Shown: positions 42,876 to 51,533 of the stretch, one piece after another
Layout: the number at the start of each line of letters is the position of its first letter
Position numbering within the stretch: the stretch's first letter is position 1
Origin: Paenibacillus lemnae
Lineage (GTDB): Bacteria; Bacillota; Bacilli; Paenibacillales; Paenibacillaceae
Assembly (NCBI RefSeq): GCF_012933385.1
Contig: NZ_JABBPN010000003.1
Span: forward strand, 1 to 64,000
Direction: 5' to 3'
Length of the DNA stretch: 64,000 nt
Position numbers and translations under genes: made by a program
Notes under the pieces: model-generated
What the model was told of the DNA's origin: nothing
Databases searched by the model: none
The model's input: the letters and a program-made list of their open reading frames with translations, nothing else

Positions 42876-44039
42876 ATGCTGAAAAAAGAAATAGCATATA
42901 TTCGCAAGCAGTTTAAGCTGGACCACGAAAAGCTTCATATTTATGACATTTTGAATGTGTACATTATGAAGGACAGCAGTGAGATTTACCATTTCGAACG
43001 TCAGCCATTCGAGCTGCTGGACCGGGAGAAACAGGAGCTGTACATGGGAAATTTTAAGAAGCTGCTGCTCGGAGAACTGGACCAAAAGCTGTTCGAGCTG
43101 AGGCTTCATGAGGAAGCAGAGGCGCCAACACGGGTCATGCTCCATCAAGGCCTGGTGACAGGTGATGCGGAAGAATGGCATGATCTGATGATGCTGCTGG
43201 TGGAGAAGATGCTGGCAGATACCACATATGAAAAAGATACGGTAGTTACTTTTGTGCGCGGACAATATTACCAGCCGACCCAGGCCAGGAATGATGAAGC
43301 CGAGGAAAGTGAAAATAATGAGATGTTCTCGAATCCGTTCATTTTGTGCAGCGTAAACTCCACAGAACAGCCGCGTAAAACCCTTCAGTTCGATTATGTC
43401 GAACGGGAATTTAAATACAATGTCATCGTGGATCCGATCATTAAATTAAGCACACCAGAACAGGGGTTTTTCTACCCCAGCGTGACGGACGGTTATTCCG
43501 ATGTGAATCGGATCCTGTACTGCTCAGGAAGGGCGAATGAACCGAACGCACATTTTATCGAGGAAGTCTTGAATGCTGAAACGACGGTGACGGCGCTGGA
43601 AGAAAGGTCTATTTTTGAAGAGATCGTGAAGGAAGTATCGGAGGATCAGCTTGATGCCTCCATGATCGCGAGTGTGTACGAGGAAATTCATCAGGTCATC
43701 GAGACCCATGAAGAGGAAGAGCCGCCGAAGCTGGATTATAAAGATGTGGAACGGATGCTCACGGTGAGCGGTGTGGAGAATGTGACGCCAGAAAAAGTAG
43801 AGCGGGCATTCGAGAGTATCGTTGACAATAAAAACTATGAATTCAAAGCAAGCAGCGTCATCCCGAAGTTTAATTCGAAATCGATCAAGATCACGACGAA
43901 GGTTGCGACGATTTCGGTAAGTCCGCAGGACCTGAAGTATATCAAACAGGTGAACTATCAAGGGAGAAAGAGCATCTTGATCGAGGTTGACGAGGATGTC
44001 ATTATTGAAGGTTTTACGTTGAGCACGGAAGAGTTATAG
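42876..44039 (+). CDS. DUF4317 family protein
   Basis: A 387-residue soluble protein matching the DUF4317 pattern, as I recall it, from its opening MLKKEIAYIRKQFKLD. Charged, with mixed strands and helices; no signal peptide, membrane helix or catalytic motif is evident. TAGGAGAT lies 13 bases before the ATG. DUF4317 is widespread in Bacillota and of unknown function. It lies 25 bases ahead of the TVP38-like gene and may share its transcript. Confidence 0.75.
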   Translation: MLKKEIAYIRKQFKLDHEKLHIYDILNVYIMKDSSEIYHFERQPFELLDREKQELYMGNFKKLLLGELDQKLFELRLHEEAEAPTRVMLHQGLVTGDAEEWHDLMMLLVEKMLADTTYEKDTVVTFVRGQYYQPTQARNDEAEESENNEMFSNPFILCSVNSTEQPRKTLQFDYVEREFKYNVIVDPIIKLSTPEQGFFYPSVTDGYSDVNRILYCSGRANEPNAHFIEEVLNAETTVTALEERSIFEEIVKEVSEDQLDASMIASVYEEIHQVIETHEEEEPPKLDYKDVERMLTVSGVENVTPEKVERAFESIVDNKNYEFKASSVIPKFNSKSIKITTKVATISVSPQDLKYIKQVNYQGRKSILIEVDEDVIIEGFTLSTEEL

Positions 44040-44064
44040 AACACGGAAGGCGGAACAGCTAGAC

Positions 44065-44688
44065 ATGTATAAAAAAATAGCACTAGCCATCTTTTACCTC
44101 GGAATTGCATGCCTGATCTATCTTTATGGAGAATCGATATTAGTCTGGTTTCGCCAGACGGACAGTATAACTCAAGTGATTGCAATGGCCACGGTCATGG
44201 CTTTGTTCCCGATTATTCCTTATCCTGTAGTCGGAGGGGTGATTGGGGCCGCTTACGGACCTGTCACGGGCGGGATTGTGACGTGGACGGGATCGACGGC
44301 TGCCTCGATACTGATGTTTCTTTTTATTCGTTACGGATATCAGGATTGGGGCAAGAAGGTCCTTCATAAATTTAAAAATATCGAGCGGGCCACGGCGCTT
44401 TTTGAGAGGAATGCTTTTTTGTTCATCTTGTTCGCCCGTATGATTCCGACGATTCCGTCGATTATTGTCAATGCATACTCTGCACTGAGCCGCGTTACTT
44501 TTGGCGTCTATGCTGTCTCTTCATCATTAGGCAAAATTCCTGCAATGCTGTTGTTCGCTCTGGTCGGTGACAGCCTGCTGAATGATCCTAGGAATGTTGT
44601 CTTGACGATTGCAGTTTACGCAGTGTTTCTCACAGTGACCATGTACATCTATAGACTTTGGAAAAAGAAATATAGCCCTGCTTCCTAA
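44065..44688 (+). CDS. TVP38/TMEM64-family membrane protein
   Basis: A 207-residue membrane protein with about five helices and the VTT (DedA-like) core: FPIIPYPVVGGVIGAAYGPVTGGIVTWTGSTAAS (near 50-84) and FILFARMIPTIPSIIVNAYSALS (near 120-142), with an intact re-entrant-type FxxRxxPxxP segment. The family acts in lipid scrambling or flippase-like processes. It follows the DUF4317 gene by 25 bases. Confidence 0.85.
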   Translation: MYKKIALAIFYLGIACLIYLYGESILVWFRQTDSITQVIAMATVMALFPIIPYPVVGGVIGAAYGPVTGGIVTWTGSTAASILMFLFIRYGYQDWGKKVLHKFKNIERATALFERNAFLFILFARMIPTIPSIIVNAYSALSRVTFGVYAVSSSLGKIPAMLLFALVGDSLLNDPRNVVLTIAVYAVFLTVTMYIYRLWKKKYSPAS

Positions 44689-44772
44689 AGAAGCGAAGAT
44701 CGTGATAAATGCCATCATCCAAAATAGCAAAACCGCCGTATAATGTGGGATACGGGAAAGCAGGTGAGCGAA

Positions 44773-45099
44773 ATGCCAGCCAAGAAGTTAAGTCTGGAGG
44801 AGCAGCTAGCCGCTTTTGCCTGGCTTCAAGCTTTAGGGACGATTATAGCGGCAATCGGTCAGAGTAAGAGCTTGTCCCCGAGAAAGCGGGATCAAAAAGA
44901 AGCGGTTCAGCTGTCCATTCTAGGGAATGCAGTGCAATCCACAGCCAATGCAGCACAGGCCGTGCTTACGGACAGACTTAGAGCGAAAGCGGCCAATCAA
45001 CAGGCAGTAGATCTGATGATCGCTGGACATGTTCTGCAGTCAATTGGAAATGCTCTGCAGGTCATTGCGGACAGCGAGGAATCCGAGATTGACGTGTAG
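44773..45099 (+). CDS. Small Ala/Gln-rich repetitive protein (DUF6944-like)
   Basis: About 108 residues from the ATG at 44773, which has AGGTGAG eight bases upstream (44743 would be an alternative). It contains three similar helical segments: AFAWLQALGTIIAAIGQS, LSILGNAVQSTANAAQAVL and LMIAGHVLQSIGNALQVIA. It probably forms a helical bundle; no signal peptide. The DUF6944 assignment is from memory and uncertain. Confidence 0.55.
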   Translation: MPAKKLSLEEQLAAFAWLQALGTIIAAIGQSKSLSPRKRDQKEAVQLSILGNAVQSTANAAQAVLTDRLRAKAANQQAVDLMIAGHVLQSIGNALQVIADSEESEIDV

Positions 45100-45267
45100 A
45101 CCTGTCTGTAGTGGTACATTACTGGGCCTTGGAGTGTGCGATGTTCCAATAGGATCGGCGCGTTACGAAGTCATAGTTCAGGATGCTTCGAGTCGGTATT
45201 CAACCGGCTCTTTTTATATATGGATGCATTAAAGTCTTTACAACTACCTCCATGGAGTGTGAATACC

Positions 45268-46644
45268 ATGCCGAAACCATCTTCGTTTGAAGCTGTATTA
45301 AATATGTTGACTAAAGAAGAACTTGTTCAAATTCTAGGCCAAGCCGCCAGCAAGGATTCTGTGTTAAAAAACACGATCTTACATAAGTACGCCAAAGATA
45401 CGAACAGCGGCCTTACCCAGCAGCTGAAGTCATGCAAGCAGCAGATGAAGGCGATTGTAAAAGAATATAAAGGACGTGAAGGGTTTATCCCTTACCGCGA
45501 AACGGGCAGATTTGTTAATGAAATGCTGCTGATGCTTGATGAAATAGACGATTCAATGGATCCATTTCTAGCGCTTGAGACAGCTTGGCTTCTGCTGGAA
45601 GAAGGAGTTGAAGCATTCCAATATGCAGATGATTCCAATGGAGAGATTGGGATGCTGGTGCAGGGGGCTTTGGAGCGTGTCGGGGCGATAGCTTTAAGCC
45701 TGGAAAGTCGGGAGACTGCAGTGCGGGAACGCTTTTTTAATCGTTTGCTGCAAATTAGCCAAAGCCAGGTTTTCCGGGGATGGGAAGATTTTCAGATGGA
45801 TTTGCTCCGGCTTTGTGCTGAATTCGCCGATTTAGAGACGCCGAGACAGCGACTCAGAGAGACGATGGAGCAGCTGATCGCCTCCAATCTGAAGGATGAA
45901 TACAAACGGTATTTCAATGATGTCCTGCAGGAACTCTTGTTCCAGCTTATTCGGGATTATGGAACGCCAGAGGAAGGTGAGCGATATGTAGAGGAGCATC
46001 TGGATATCAAGTTTTTCAGAGAGCTGGCCATTGAACAACATATGAGAAGCGGGGACTACCGCCGCGCTTTGAAGTTGGCTGAAGAAGGTGAGATACAGGA
46101 TCAAGAGTTACCAGGTCTTATATCGAAATGGAAGGCCGCCAGATATGAAGCTTACAAGCAGCTGTCTCTCACGCAGGAACAGGAGCGGCTGGCGAAAGAG
46201 CTTTTGCTGGATGGAGATTATGCATATTATCGGGAACTGGAGAATCTACATCAGGGGGACAAGGAGGAGTTATATCGCAGCATATTGAAGGAACTGAAAC
46301 AGGCTGACGGCTGGAGAGCCAGGGAAGTTTACCTTCAGCTCATCTCTAAAAGAAATGATCTGGATGAGATGATGATGTATGTAAAAGCCAACCCTCACAT
46401 GATCGAAGATTATGCACCGCGCCTATTCCCAGAGTATCCAGAGGAAACAGCAGAGATTTACAGCAGCTATATCAGCAGTGCAGCCGGTTCGTCTTCCAAT
46501 AGAAAAGAATACCGGCGTGTATGCGGCATACTTAAGAGATATAAAAAGATAGCGGGGAAACCCCGTCAGGAACAGCTCATCGAGCAGTTAAAAGCCCAAT
46601 ACGCGAAGCGCCCGGCTTTTTTAGATGAATTAGACAATATCTAA
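45268..46644 (+). CDS. Helical solenoid protein, function unknown
   Basis: About 458 residues from the ATG at 45268 (GGAG ten bases before it); the frame start at 45136 would add a 44-residue tail that does not look like protein. It is helical throughout, with no signal peptide or catalytic motif. Its C-terminal part (LKLAEEGEIQDQELPGLISKWKAARYEAYKQL) resembles the alpha-solenoid of SWIM-zinc-finger proteins in Bacillota, but no SWIM motif is present. Confidence 0.6.
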   Translation: MPKPSSFEAVLNMLTKEELVQILGQAASKDSVLKNTILHKYAKDTNSGLTQQLKSCKQQMKAIVKEYKGREGFIPYRETGRFVNEMLLMLDEIDDSMDPFLALETAWLLLEEGVEAFQYADDSNGEIGMLVQGALERVGAIALSLESRETAVRERFFNRLLQISQSQVFRGWEDFQMDLLRLCAEFADLETPRQRLRETMEQLIASNLKDEYKRYFNDVLQELLFQLIRDYGTPEEGERYVEEHLDIKFFRELAIEQHMRSGDYRRALKLAEEGEIQDQELPGLISKWKAARYEAYKQLSLTQEQERLAKELLLDGDYAYYRELENLHQGDKEELYRSILKELKQADGWRAREVYLQLISKRNDLDEMMMYVKANPHMIEDYAPRLFPEYPEETAEIYSSYISSAAGSSSNRKEYRRVCGILKRYKKIAGKPRQEQLIEQLKAQYAKRPAFLDELDNI

Positions 46645-46672
46645 TCGTGAAAACAGTAAAGGAGCGAGAGTT

Positions 46673-47161
46673 ATGAAAATCACCTGTTATTACGGTATAA
46701 GCGGAAATATGGGCTACATTACGTTAATGCCGCGGGCAAAAGATGAATTGGACATCGACGATAACCGTGACAATGAAATATTACAGCACGTTACTTCCGA
46801 TAAAATCACAATTTCTTATGTGGCAGATACAGCATTGAGTGCTTATCTGGATCAGATGGTCATCGCCCCGCAGACGTTTAAAGAAGCTAACGAAAATGGA
46901 TGCGATACCGAATTTGGCATTGATATGGACCGTGACGGTTATATCACAGGCATTGAACTAACCCTCCCGCCAGCAAGGTTCATCGAATTAATCCAATCTC
47001 AGGCTTATAAAATCTACCAGACCACATGGCGGGACAGGGAATTTCATCTCGTCACCTTGGATCATGCCGAGCATGTGTTTAAACCGGAGAATGTCATTTA
47101 TAAAATGACCGGCAAAGAGGATGCTTTTGTCATTGTAGAGCATGTCGAGCCCGATAGTTGA
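46673..47161 (+). CDS. DUF2283-like protein
   Basis: A 162-residue protein. The segment FGIDMDRDGYITGIEL (near 82-97) fits the DUF2283 hallmark (D-x-D-x-D-G-x-(I/V)-x-GIE) and also happens to match a canonical EF-hand calcium loop. The N-terminus is strand-rich. AGGAGCGAG precedes the ATG. It lies 28 bases after the solenoid gene and may share its transcript. Function unknown. Confidence 0.55.
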   Translation: MKITCYYGISGNMGYITLMPRAKDELDIDDNRDNEILQHVTSDKITISYVADTALSAYLDQMVIAPQTFKEANENGCDTEFGIDMDRDGYITGIELTLPPARFIELIQSQAYKIYQTTWRDREFHLVTLDHAEHVFKPENVIYKMTGKEDAFVIVEHVEPDS

Positions 47162-47234
47162 AGAGGGACATGTAGCAGCTTCAGCTCAGCCGGATGGCTC
47201 CTGGTTCTCCGCATCCGCAGCAAACCGGCACCCC

Positions 47235-48968
47235 TCACTCACCTCCTGCACCCGCAGCACCCCTGTGCACCTCATTCGCTTCCCGAAGCACCTCCTTGCC
47301 GCCAGCGGCCATGAATTCCTGAACAAAGCTGCCGAATTCCTCCAATGGACGGTCGCCGGTGATGAAGGAGATATAAGCTTTGTTTCTCAGCTTGATCAGC
47401 CCTGGAGCATGTTTGACGAGAGAGGGAGTAGACGCCTTTAAGGCATTGTAGATGCCATCCTGTTCCAGCCCTAAAGTGGAAGCCCACTGCTCTCGATTTG
47501 TAGTTGGAGGAAGGGGAACCATCATGCCCAGATGCGCGCCGACGGTATTGTGATAGCTGAACTCCTGGTCATAAGGAGGCAGCACCACAATATCTTCCTT
47601 AGAGCTGCCGGTCCAGATCCAATGCTCTCCCTTGATCCCATGCTTCATGGTAGTATACATATCCGGATCTGGATTGGCGCTCACATAATCCAGGATCTGC
47701 AGAATCGTTTCCAGCTTGCCGGGCTCTGTAACGGCATTCGCGCCCATCGCGGTAAAGCTCATCAGCATGTCGTAGCCTTTGGAACCGCGTTTGCCGTCAG
47801 GTCCGCTGAAGGGCCGGCCGAACACGATGCGGGCTTCCGGGTTTTTTGCGGTGAGTTCCTTCATATTATAGCTTGCCTGCACCGGTGTCTCGAGAATACC
47901 CTGCTCCTCTTCGTATGTCCAAGATGAATAATCGCCGTCTTGAATCCAGTGATAATAATTACCCATGGAGGTCATGCCGATGCTGCCGTTGATAAAAGCA
48001 TGAGACAAATGCTTGTAGCCGCCCTTGTTCTCCCCGGTAACAAACTCCGGATCAATAACCCCGTCTTTGTACCATTTTTGAAGATAGGCCAAGGCTTCCT
48101 GCATGTCCGGCTCCAAAGCGCCGATGACCAGATCTTTGTCCTTGATTCCGAAGTAGAGCTGATCTGCAAACACAATCTGTCCAAAAGCGCCGAACACTAC
48201 GTTCATTCCTTCCAGTGACAATCCATAGGTATCCTTTATGCCGTTGCCGTCCGGATCGTTGTGAGCAAACGCATAGATGACCTCTTCAAACTCAAATAAT
48301 GTTTCGGGCACCGCAAGGCCCAGCTTGTCCAGCCAGTCCTGCCGGTAAACGACCGGGATACGGTACTTGTTCGTCGGATTGATGACCGGAATGCCGTAAT
48401 ACCTGCCATCGATGGTGCCTACCTCTTCATAGCCGGGGGCATGTTCACGGATTGCCTTCATAATATTGGGCGCATACCGGTTCAGCGTCACTTCCGGAAT
48501 TTCGACCAGCAGTCCCTGCTGCTGGTATTTCAGCAGATCCTGGTGCTGCCGGATCCGGAACACATCAGGCGTGCTTCCCTGTGCCAGCTTCATATCGAGA
48601 AGAGCTTCATATTGGTTATTCTCCAGGTTCCAGACATCGAGATCGACATCAAACTGATCTTCCACCTGCTGGACCAACTCGGCATCCACAGGCACGGGGA
48701 GATTCTGATGCATCGTCCAGGAAATAGTGTACCGGGGACCGGCAGCAGCAGAATCGTCGGAAGCTGCAGAATCAGCGGAATTCTGACGTTCTGCCCCGGC
48801 AGACGTACTGCCTGCTGCTCCAGACGGATTGTCCGATGCCGACGAGGGGGTGCCTGATCCAGTGAAGCCGTCTGATCCTAGATCACATCCGCTGAGTAAG
48901 AGTAGCACCATGACAGCAGCAAAAAAAGAATATCGAAGCAAGTACTTTGTATTCATCATTGTGTCCAT
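47235..48968 (-). CDS. Extracellular sugar-binding lipoprotein (ABC importer)
   Basis: About 577 residues from the ATG at 48968, behind GGAAAGGAGG with 8 bases spacing. It has a type II signal peptide with a lipobox (LLLLSGC), then a Ser/Gly/Ala-rich linker and a family-1 solute-binding fold typical of LplA/YtcQ-like proteins of Paenibacillus. It should bind an oligosaccharide outside the membrane and hand it to an LplB/YtcP-type permease. Only the AraC-type regulator is adjacent (46 bases upstream); no permease is in this unit, so it may share the transporter at 60.9-62.9 kb or one outside the window. Confidence 0.8.
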   Translation of the reverse strand: MDTMMNTKYLLRYSFFAAVMVLLLLSGCDLGSDGFTGSGTPSSASDNPSGAAGSTSAGAERQNSADSAASDDSAAAGPRYTISWTMHQNLPVPVDAELVQQVEDQFDVDLDVWNLENNQYEALLDMKLAQGSTPDVFRIRQHQDLLKYQQQGLLVEIPEVTLNRYAPNIMKAIREHAPGYEEVGTIDGRYYGIPVINPTNKYRIPVVYRQDWLDKLGLAVPETLFEFEEVIYAFAHNDPDGNGIKDTYGLSLEGMNVVFGAFGQIVFADQLYFGIKDKDLVIGALEPDMQEALAYLQKWYKDGVIDPEFVTGENKGGYKHLSHAFINGSIGMTSMGNYYHWIQDGDYSSWTYEEEQGILETPVQASYNMKELTAKNPEARIVFGRPFSGPDGKRGSKGYDMLMSFTAMGANAVTEPGKLETILQILDYVSANPDPDMYTTMKHGIKGEHWIWTGSSKEDIVVLPPYDQEFSYHNTVGAHLGMMVPLPPTTNREQWASTLGLEQDGIYNALKASTPSLVKHAPGLIKLRNKAYISFITGDRPLEEFGSFVQEFMAAGGKEVLREANEVHRGAAGAGGE

Positions 48969-49014
48969 CGTCAGAACCTCCTTTCCGGGTGAACCTTTCG
49001 TCTCTGACAAGCGG

Positions 49015-51327
49015 TCATGCCCGATTTGCCATACTGCGCAAGTAATTTCCGGGGGTGCATCCATAGTTGTCCTTGAACTTTTTGATAAAATAAGCCGCCG
49101 TCGCGTATCCAACCGTACTCGCAATCTGCTCGACCGTCATATTCTGCTTCTCAATCAAGGTCTTGGCCCGCTCCATCCGTCGGCTGGTAACATAGTCGGT
49201 ATAGGTAATCCCGAGCTCCTCTTTAAAAAGCCTGCTTAAGTACTTCGCGCTCAAAAATACCTGACTGGATACCGCCTCCAGAGACAGGTCTCCAGACAAA
49301 TGATCCTCAATATAATGCTTGGCTGATTCCAGGGTGGAGAGGGCGCGATCGCTGTTCCGCTTCTCCGTATGGGCGAGGAATGTGGAAACTGAGTCCAGCA
49401 GCCATTCCTGAAAACACTGGATGCTCGTAACCTTCAGATACTGATTGTACAAATCCGAATGACCCTGTGAAGGATCCTTATATCGGACACTTTTTAAATA
49501 ATCAGAGTAGATAAAGACAGTGCTCGCCAGGATAAAATGGCAGTAATCTGCAGGATACCGTCCCTCCCGCATAGCCTGAACCATCTGCTCAACCGCTGCT
49601 TCAATTTCTGCATAATGACGGGCCTGCAGTTTATCTTTGAACTTCAGCAGCATGGTCTGCGGAATTTCTTCCAGACTGTCCTCGCGCTCCAGGAGACGGC
49701 GGTCCTTCAGGACGTGGTGGCCGGGCAGGAAATAGGCGTATTTCAGCAGTGTCTGTGCTTCCGTATAAATGGCTGGAATATCGCTGAGCGTATCTGCCCA
49801 GGAGCTCTGCGAAAGCTGAGTGTCCAGGCCCAGGAACTGCCTGGCCTCGGGCAGTACCTGTTCGGAAAGCTGTTCCAGCAGCACATCTGCGGACTCATCG
49901 GCACAAAGAATGACAACAATGTTCTTGTCCGGAAGCTCTTCGGCAATCACGCGGCATTCCGGCAGGTGCAGAGATTCCAGCTGATGAATCAACCGTTCCA
50001 TCACTGCCTGCATATTCCCGGAGCTAAGGGGCGCGAGGGCTTCCCTGGAATTCAGCAGCAGGCAGGCGTAATGACGGTATTCCCGGCCGATGCCCAGCAG
50101 CTTCAGCTCTTCCTCATGAGGCAGGCCGGTGCGTCCGCTGTGAAGAAGATGAAGGACCGCATTTCGCTTGATCAGCGGACTGCTCGCCTGCAGGGTTTCT
50201 TCAAGGGTGCTGACTTTATCGTTCAGTTTTACAAATGCCGTATCAATCAGCGTATAAGCATTGGCTGCCGGTTCAGGCGTCCATCCGGATAAGTCCTTGA
50301 TTCTGCCTACCAGCCTTTTGATAGGACTGTAGATCGCTTTGGCCCAAATGCCGGACATGACGACACCTAGCAGGATGGCAAGGAAACAAATCGCTAGAAT
50401 GACCTTGTTTACGACCAGAGACTGCTCATAGAACAGGCTGGCAGGCACTGCGCTGTAGATCTTCCATCCGGTGGACGGAAGCGTTTCATAAGAGACGACA
50501 TAAGATGTGCTGCCGAGTTTGTCGTTAAAACTGCCGGATTCCTCCTCACGCATCCACTGGTGCAGGCCGCTTGTGCCGGGCTGTTCTGCCACAACCTGGT
50601 CTAAGCCTGCGACCACGCTTCCCGATGGATCCCAGATGAAAGTGCTCTCATATTGGGATGGTATCATATTCTCGATAATGCCCTGAATCGCGCTTTCCTT
50701 CACGTCAATGGCTATGATCAGGTCGCTGTCCGCGCCGGACGACTGAAACGGATAGCTGTGCGCATACGTGATCAAGTTCTCTCCGCTGCCGCCAGGAACG
50801 CTGGAGTGAATATCCTCCGGCACCCATCGGGCCCGGGTCCATATGCTGCTCTGTGTACTGCTGCGCATCTCCTCCATCCAGTCCTTGTAATACACGGCGC
50901 TCTCCCTCTGATCTGCTTGAAAGTTCATACCGTAGATCGAAGAGAGGAGAACATGGTGCTTCGGTTCATAAATATGAATTCCTTGGACAATATCGGAGCT
51001 GCTGGCCGCCACGGATTTCAGAAGTTCTTGAAGCTCAACGGCCCGGCTGAGGTCGGTTTGAAAGGCGGAGTCTGCCGCCCAGCGCAAATCGGCTTTTTTG
51101 CCCAGAGAGAGCTCTAGGTAGATTTGCTGTACCCGCTGAAGCACTGAGGTTTCGATCGTCCGGGCTGTATTCTCAAGAATGAGCTGGTTCTTGCTGCGAA
51201 GCTCTTCTTTATAGCTGCCGGAAAAATAAATATAAAAAACCGAGCACAGGGCCAGCACGATAACAAGCACAATGGACATATAGGAAAAAGCAAGACTCGT
51301 AAATGCAGAATTCCATTTCTTCAACAT
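49015..51327 (-). CDS. Membrane-bound AraC-family regulator
   Basis: A 770-residue YesN/YtdP-type regulator: an N-terminal membrane helix (about 12-32), an outer sensing domain of roughly 240 residues, a second membrane helix (about 285-305) and a cytoplasmic part ending in an AraC double helix-turn-helix (SLEAVSSQVFLSAKYLSRLFKEELG, near 695-719, then the second HTH GYATAAYFIKKFKDNYG). GGGAGGAGAG precedes the ATG. It probably senses the sugar, or the loaded binding protein, and activates the adjacent lipoprotein gene, 46 bases downstream. Confidence 0.85.
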   Translation of the reverse strand: MLKKWNSAFTSLAFSYMSIVLVIVLALCSVFYIYFSGSYKEELRSKNQLILENTARTIETSVLQRVQQIYLELSLGKKADLRWAADSAFQTDLSRAVELQELLKSVAASSSDIVQGIHIYEPKHHVLLSSIYGMNFQADQRESAVYYKDWMEEMRSSTQSSIWTRARWVPEDIHSSVPGGSGENLITYAHSYPFQSSGADSDLIIAIDVKESAIQGIIENMIPSQYESTFIWDPSGSVVAGLDQVVAEQPGTSGLHQWMREEESGSFNDKLGSTSYVVSYETLPSTGWKIYSAVPASLFYEQSLVVNKVILAICFLAILLGVVMSGIWAKAIYSPIKRLVGRIKDLSGWTPEPAANAYTLIDTAFVKLNDKVSTLEETLQASSPLIKRNAVLHLLHSGRTGLPHEEELKLLGIGREYRHYACLLLNSREALAPLSSGNMQAVMERLIHQLESLHLPECRVIAEELPDKNIVVILCADESADVLLEQLSEQVLPEARQFLGLDTQLSQSSWADTLSDIPAIYTEAQTLLKYAYFLPGHHVLKDRRLLEREDSLEEIPQTMLLKFKDKLQARHYAEIEAAVEQMVQAMREGRYPADYCHFILASTVFIYSDYLKSVRYKDPSQGHSDLYNQYLKVTSIQCFQEWLLDSVSTFLAHTEKRNSDRALSTLESAKHYIEDHLSGDLSLEAVSSQVFLSAKYLSRLFKEELGITYTDYVTSRRMERAKTLIEKQNMTVEQIASTVGYATAAYFIKKFKDNYGCTPGNYLRSMANRA

Positions 51328-51533
51328 AGACTCTCCTCCCTGCGTTAAGGATAGCGACTGGATGATATGAGTATTCAGGAAGTGTGTTAAATACGTATTA
51401 AAATAGCAAAATTATGCCGAAAAGATCCCATATTGATAGAATAGAGAAATTGTTATATTGAAGAGCGGCGGGTACGGATGCTACATTTGGTGCGATTCGA
51501 ATCAAATCACACATAGAACAGGAGCCAATACGA

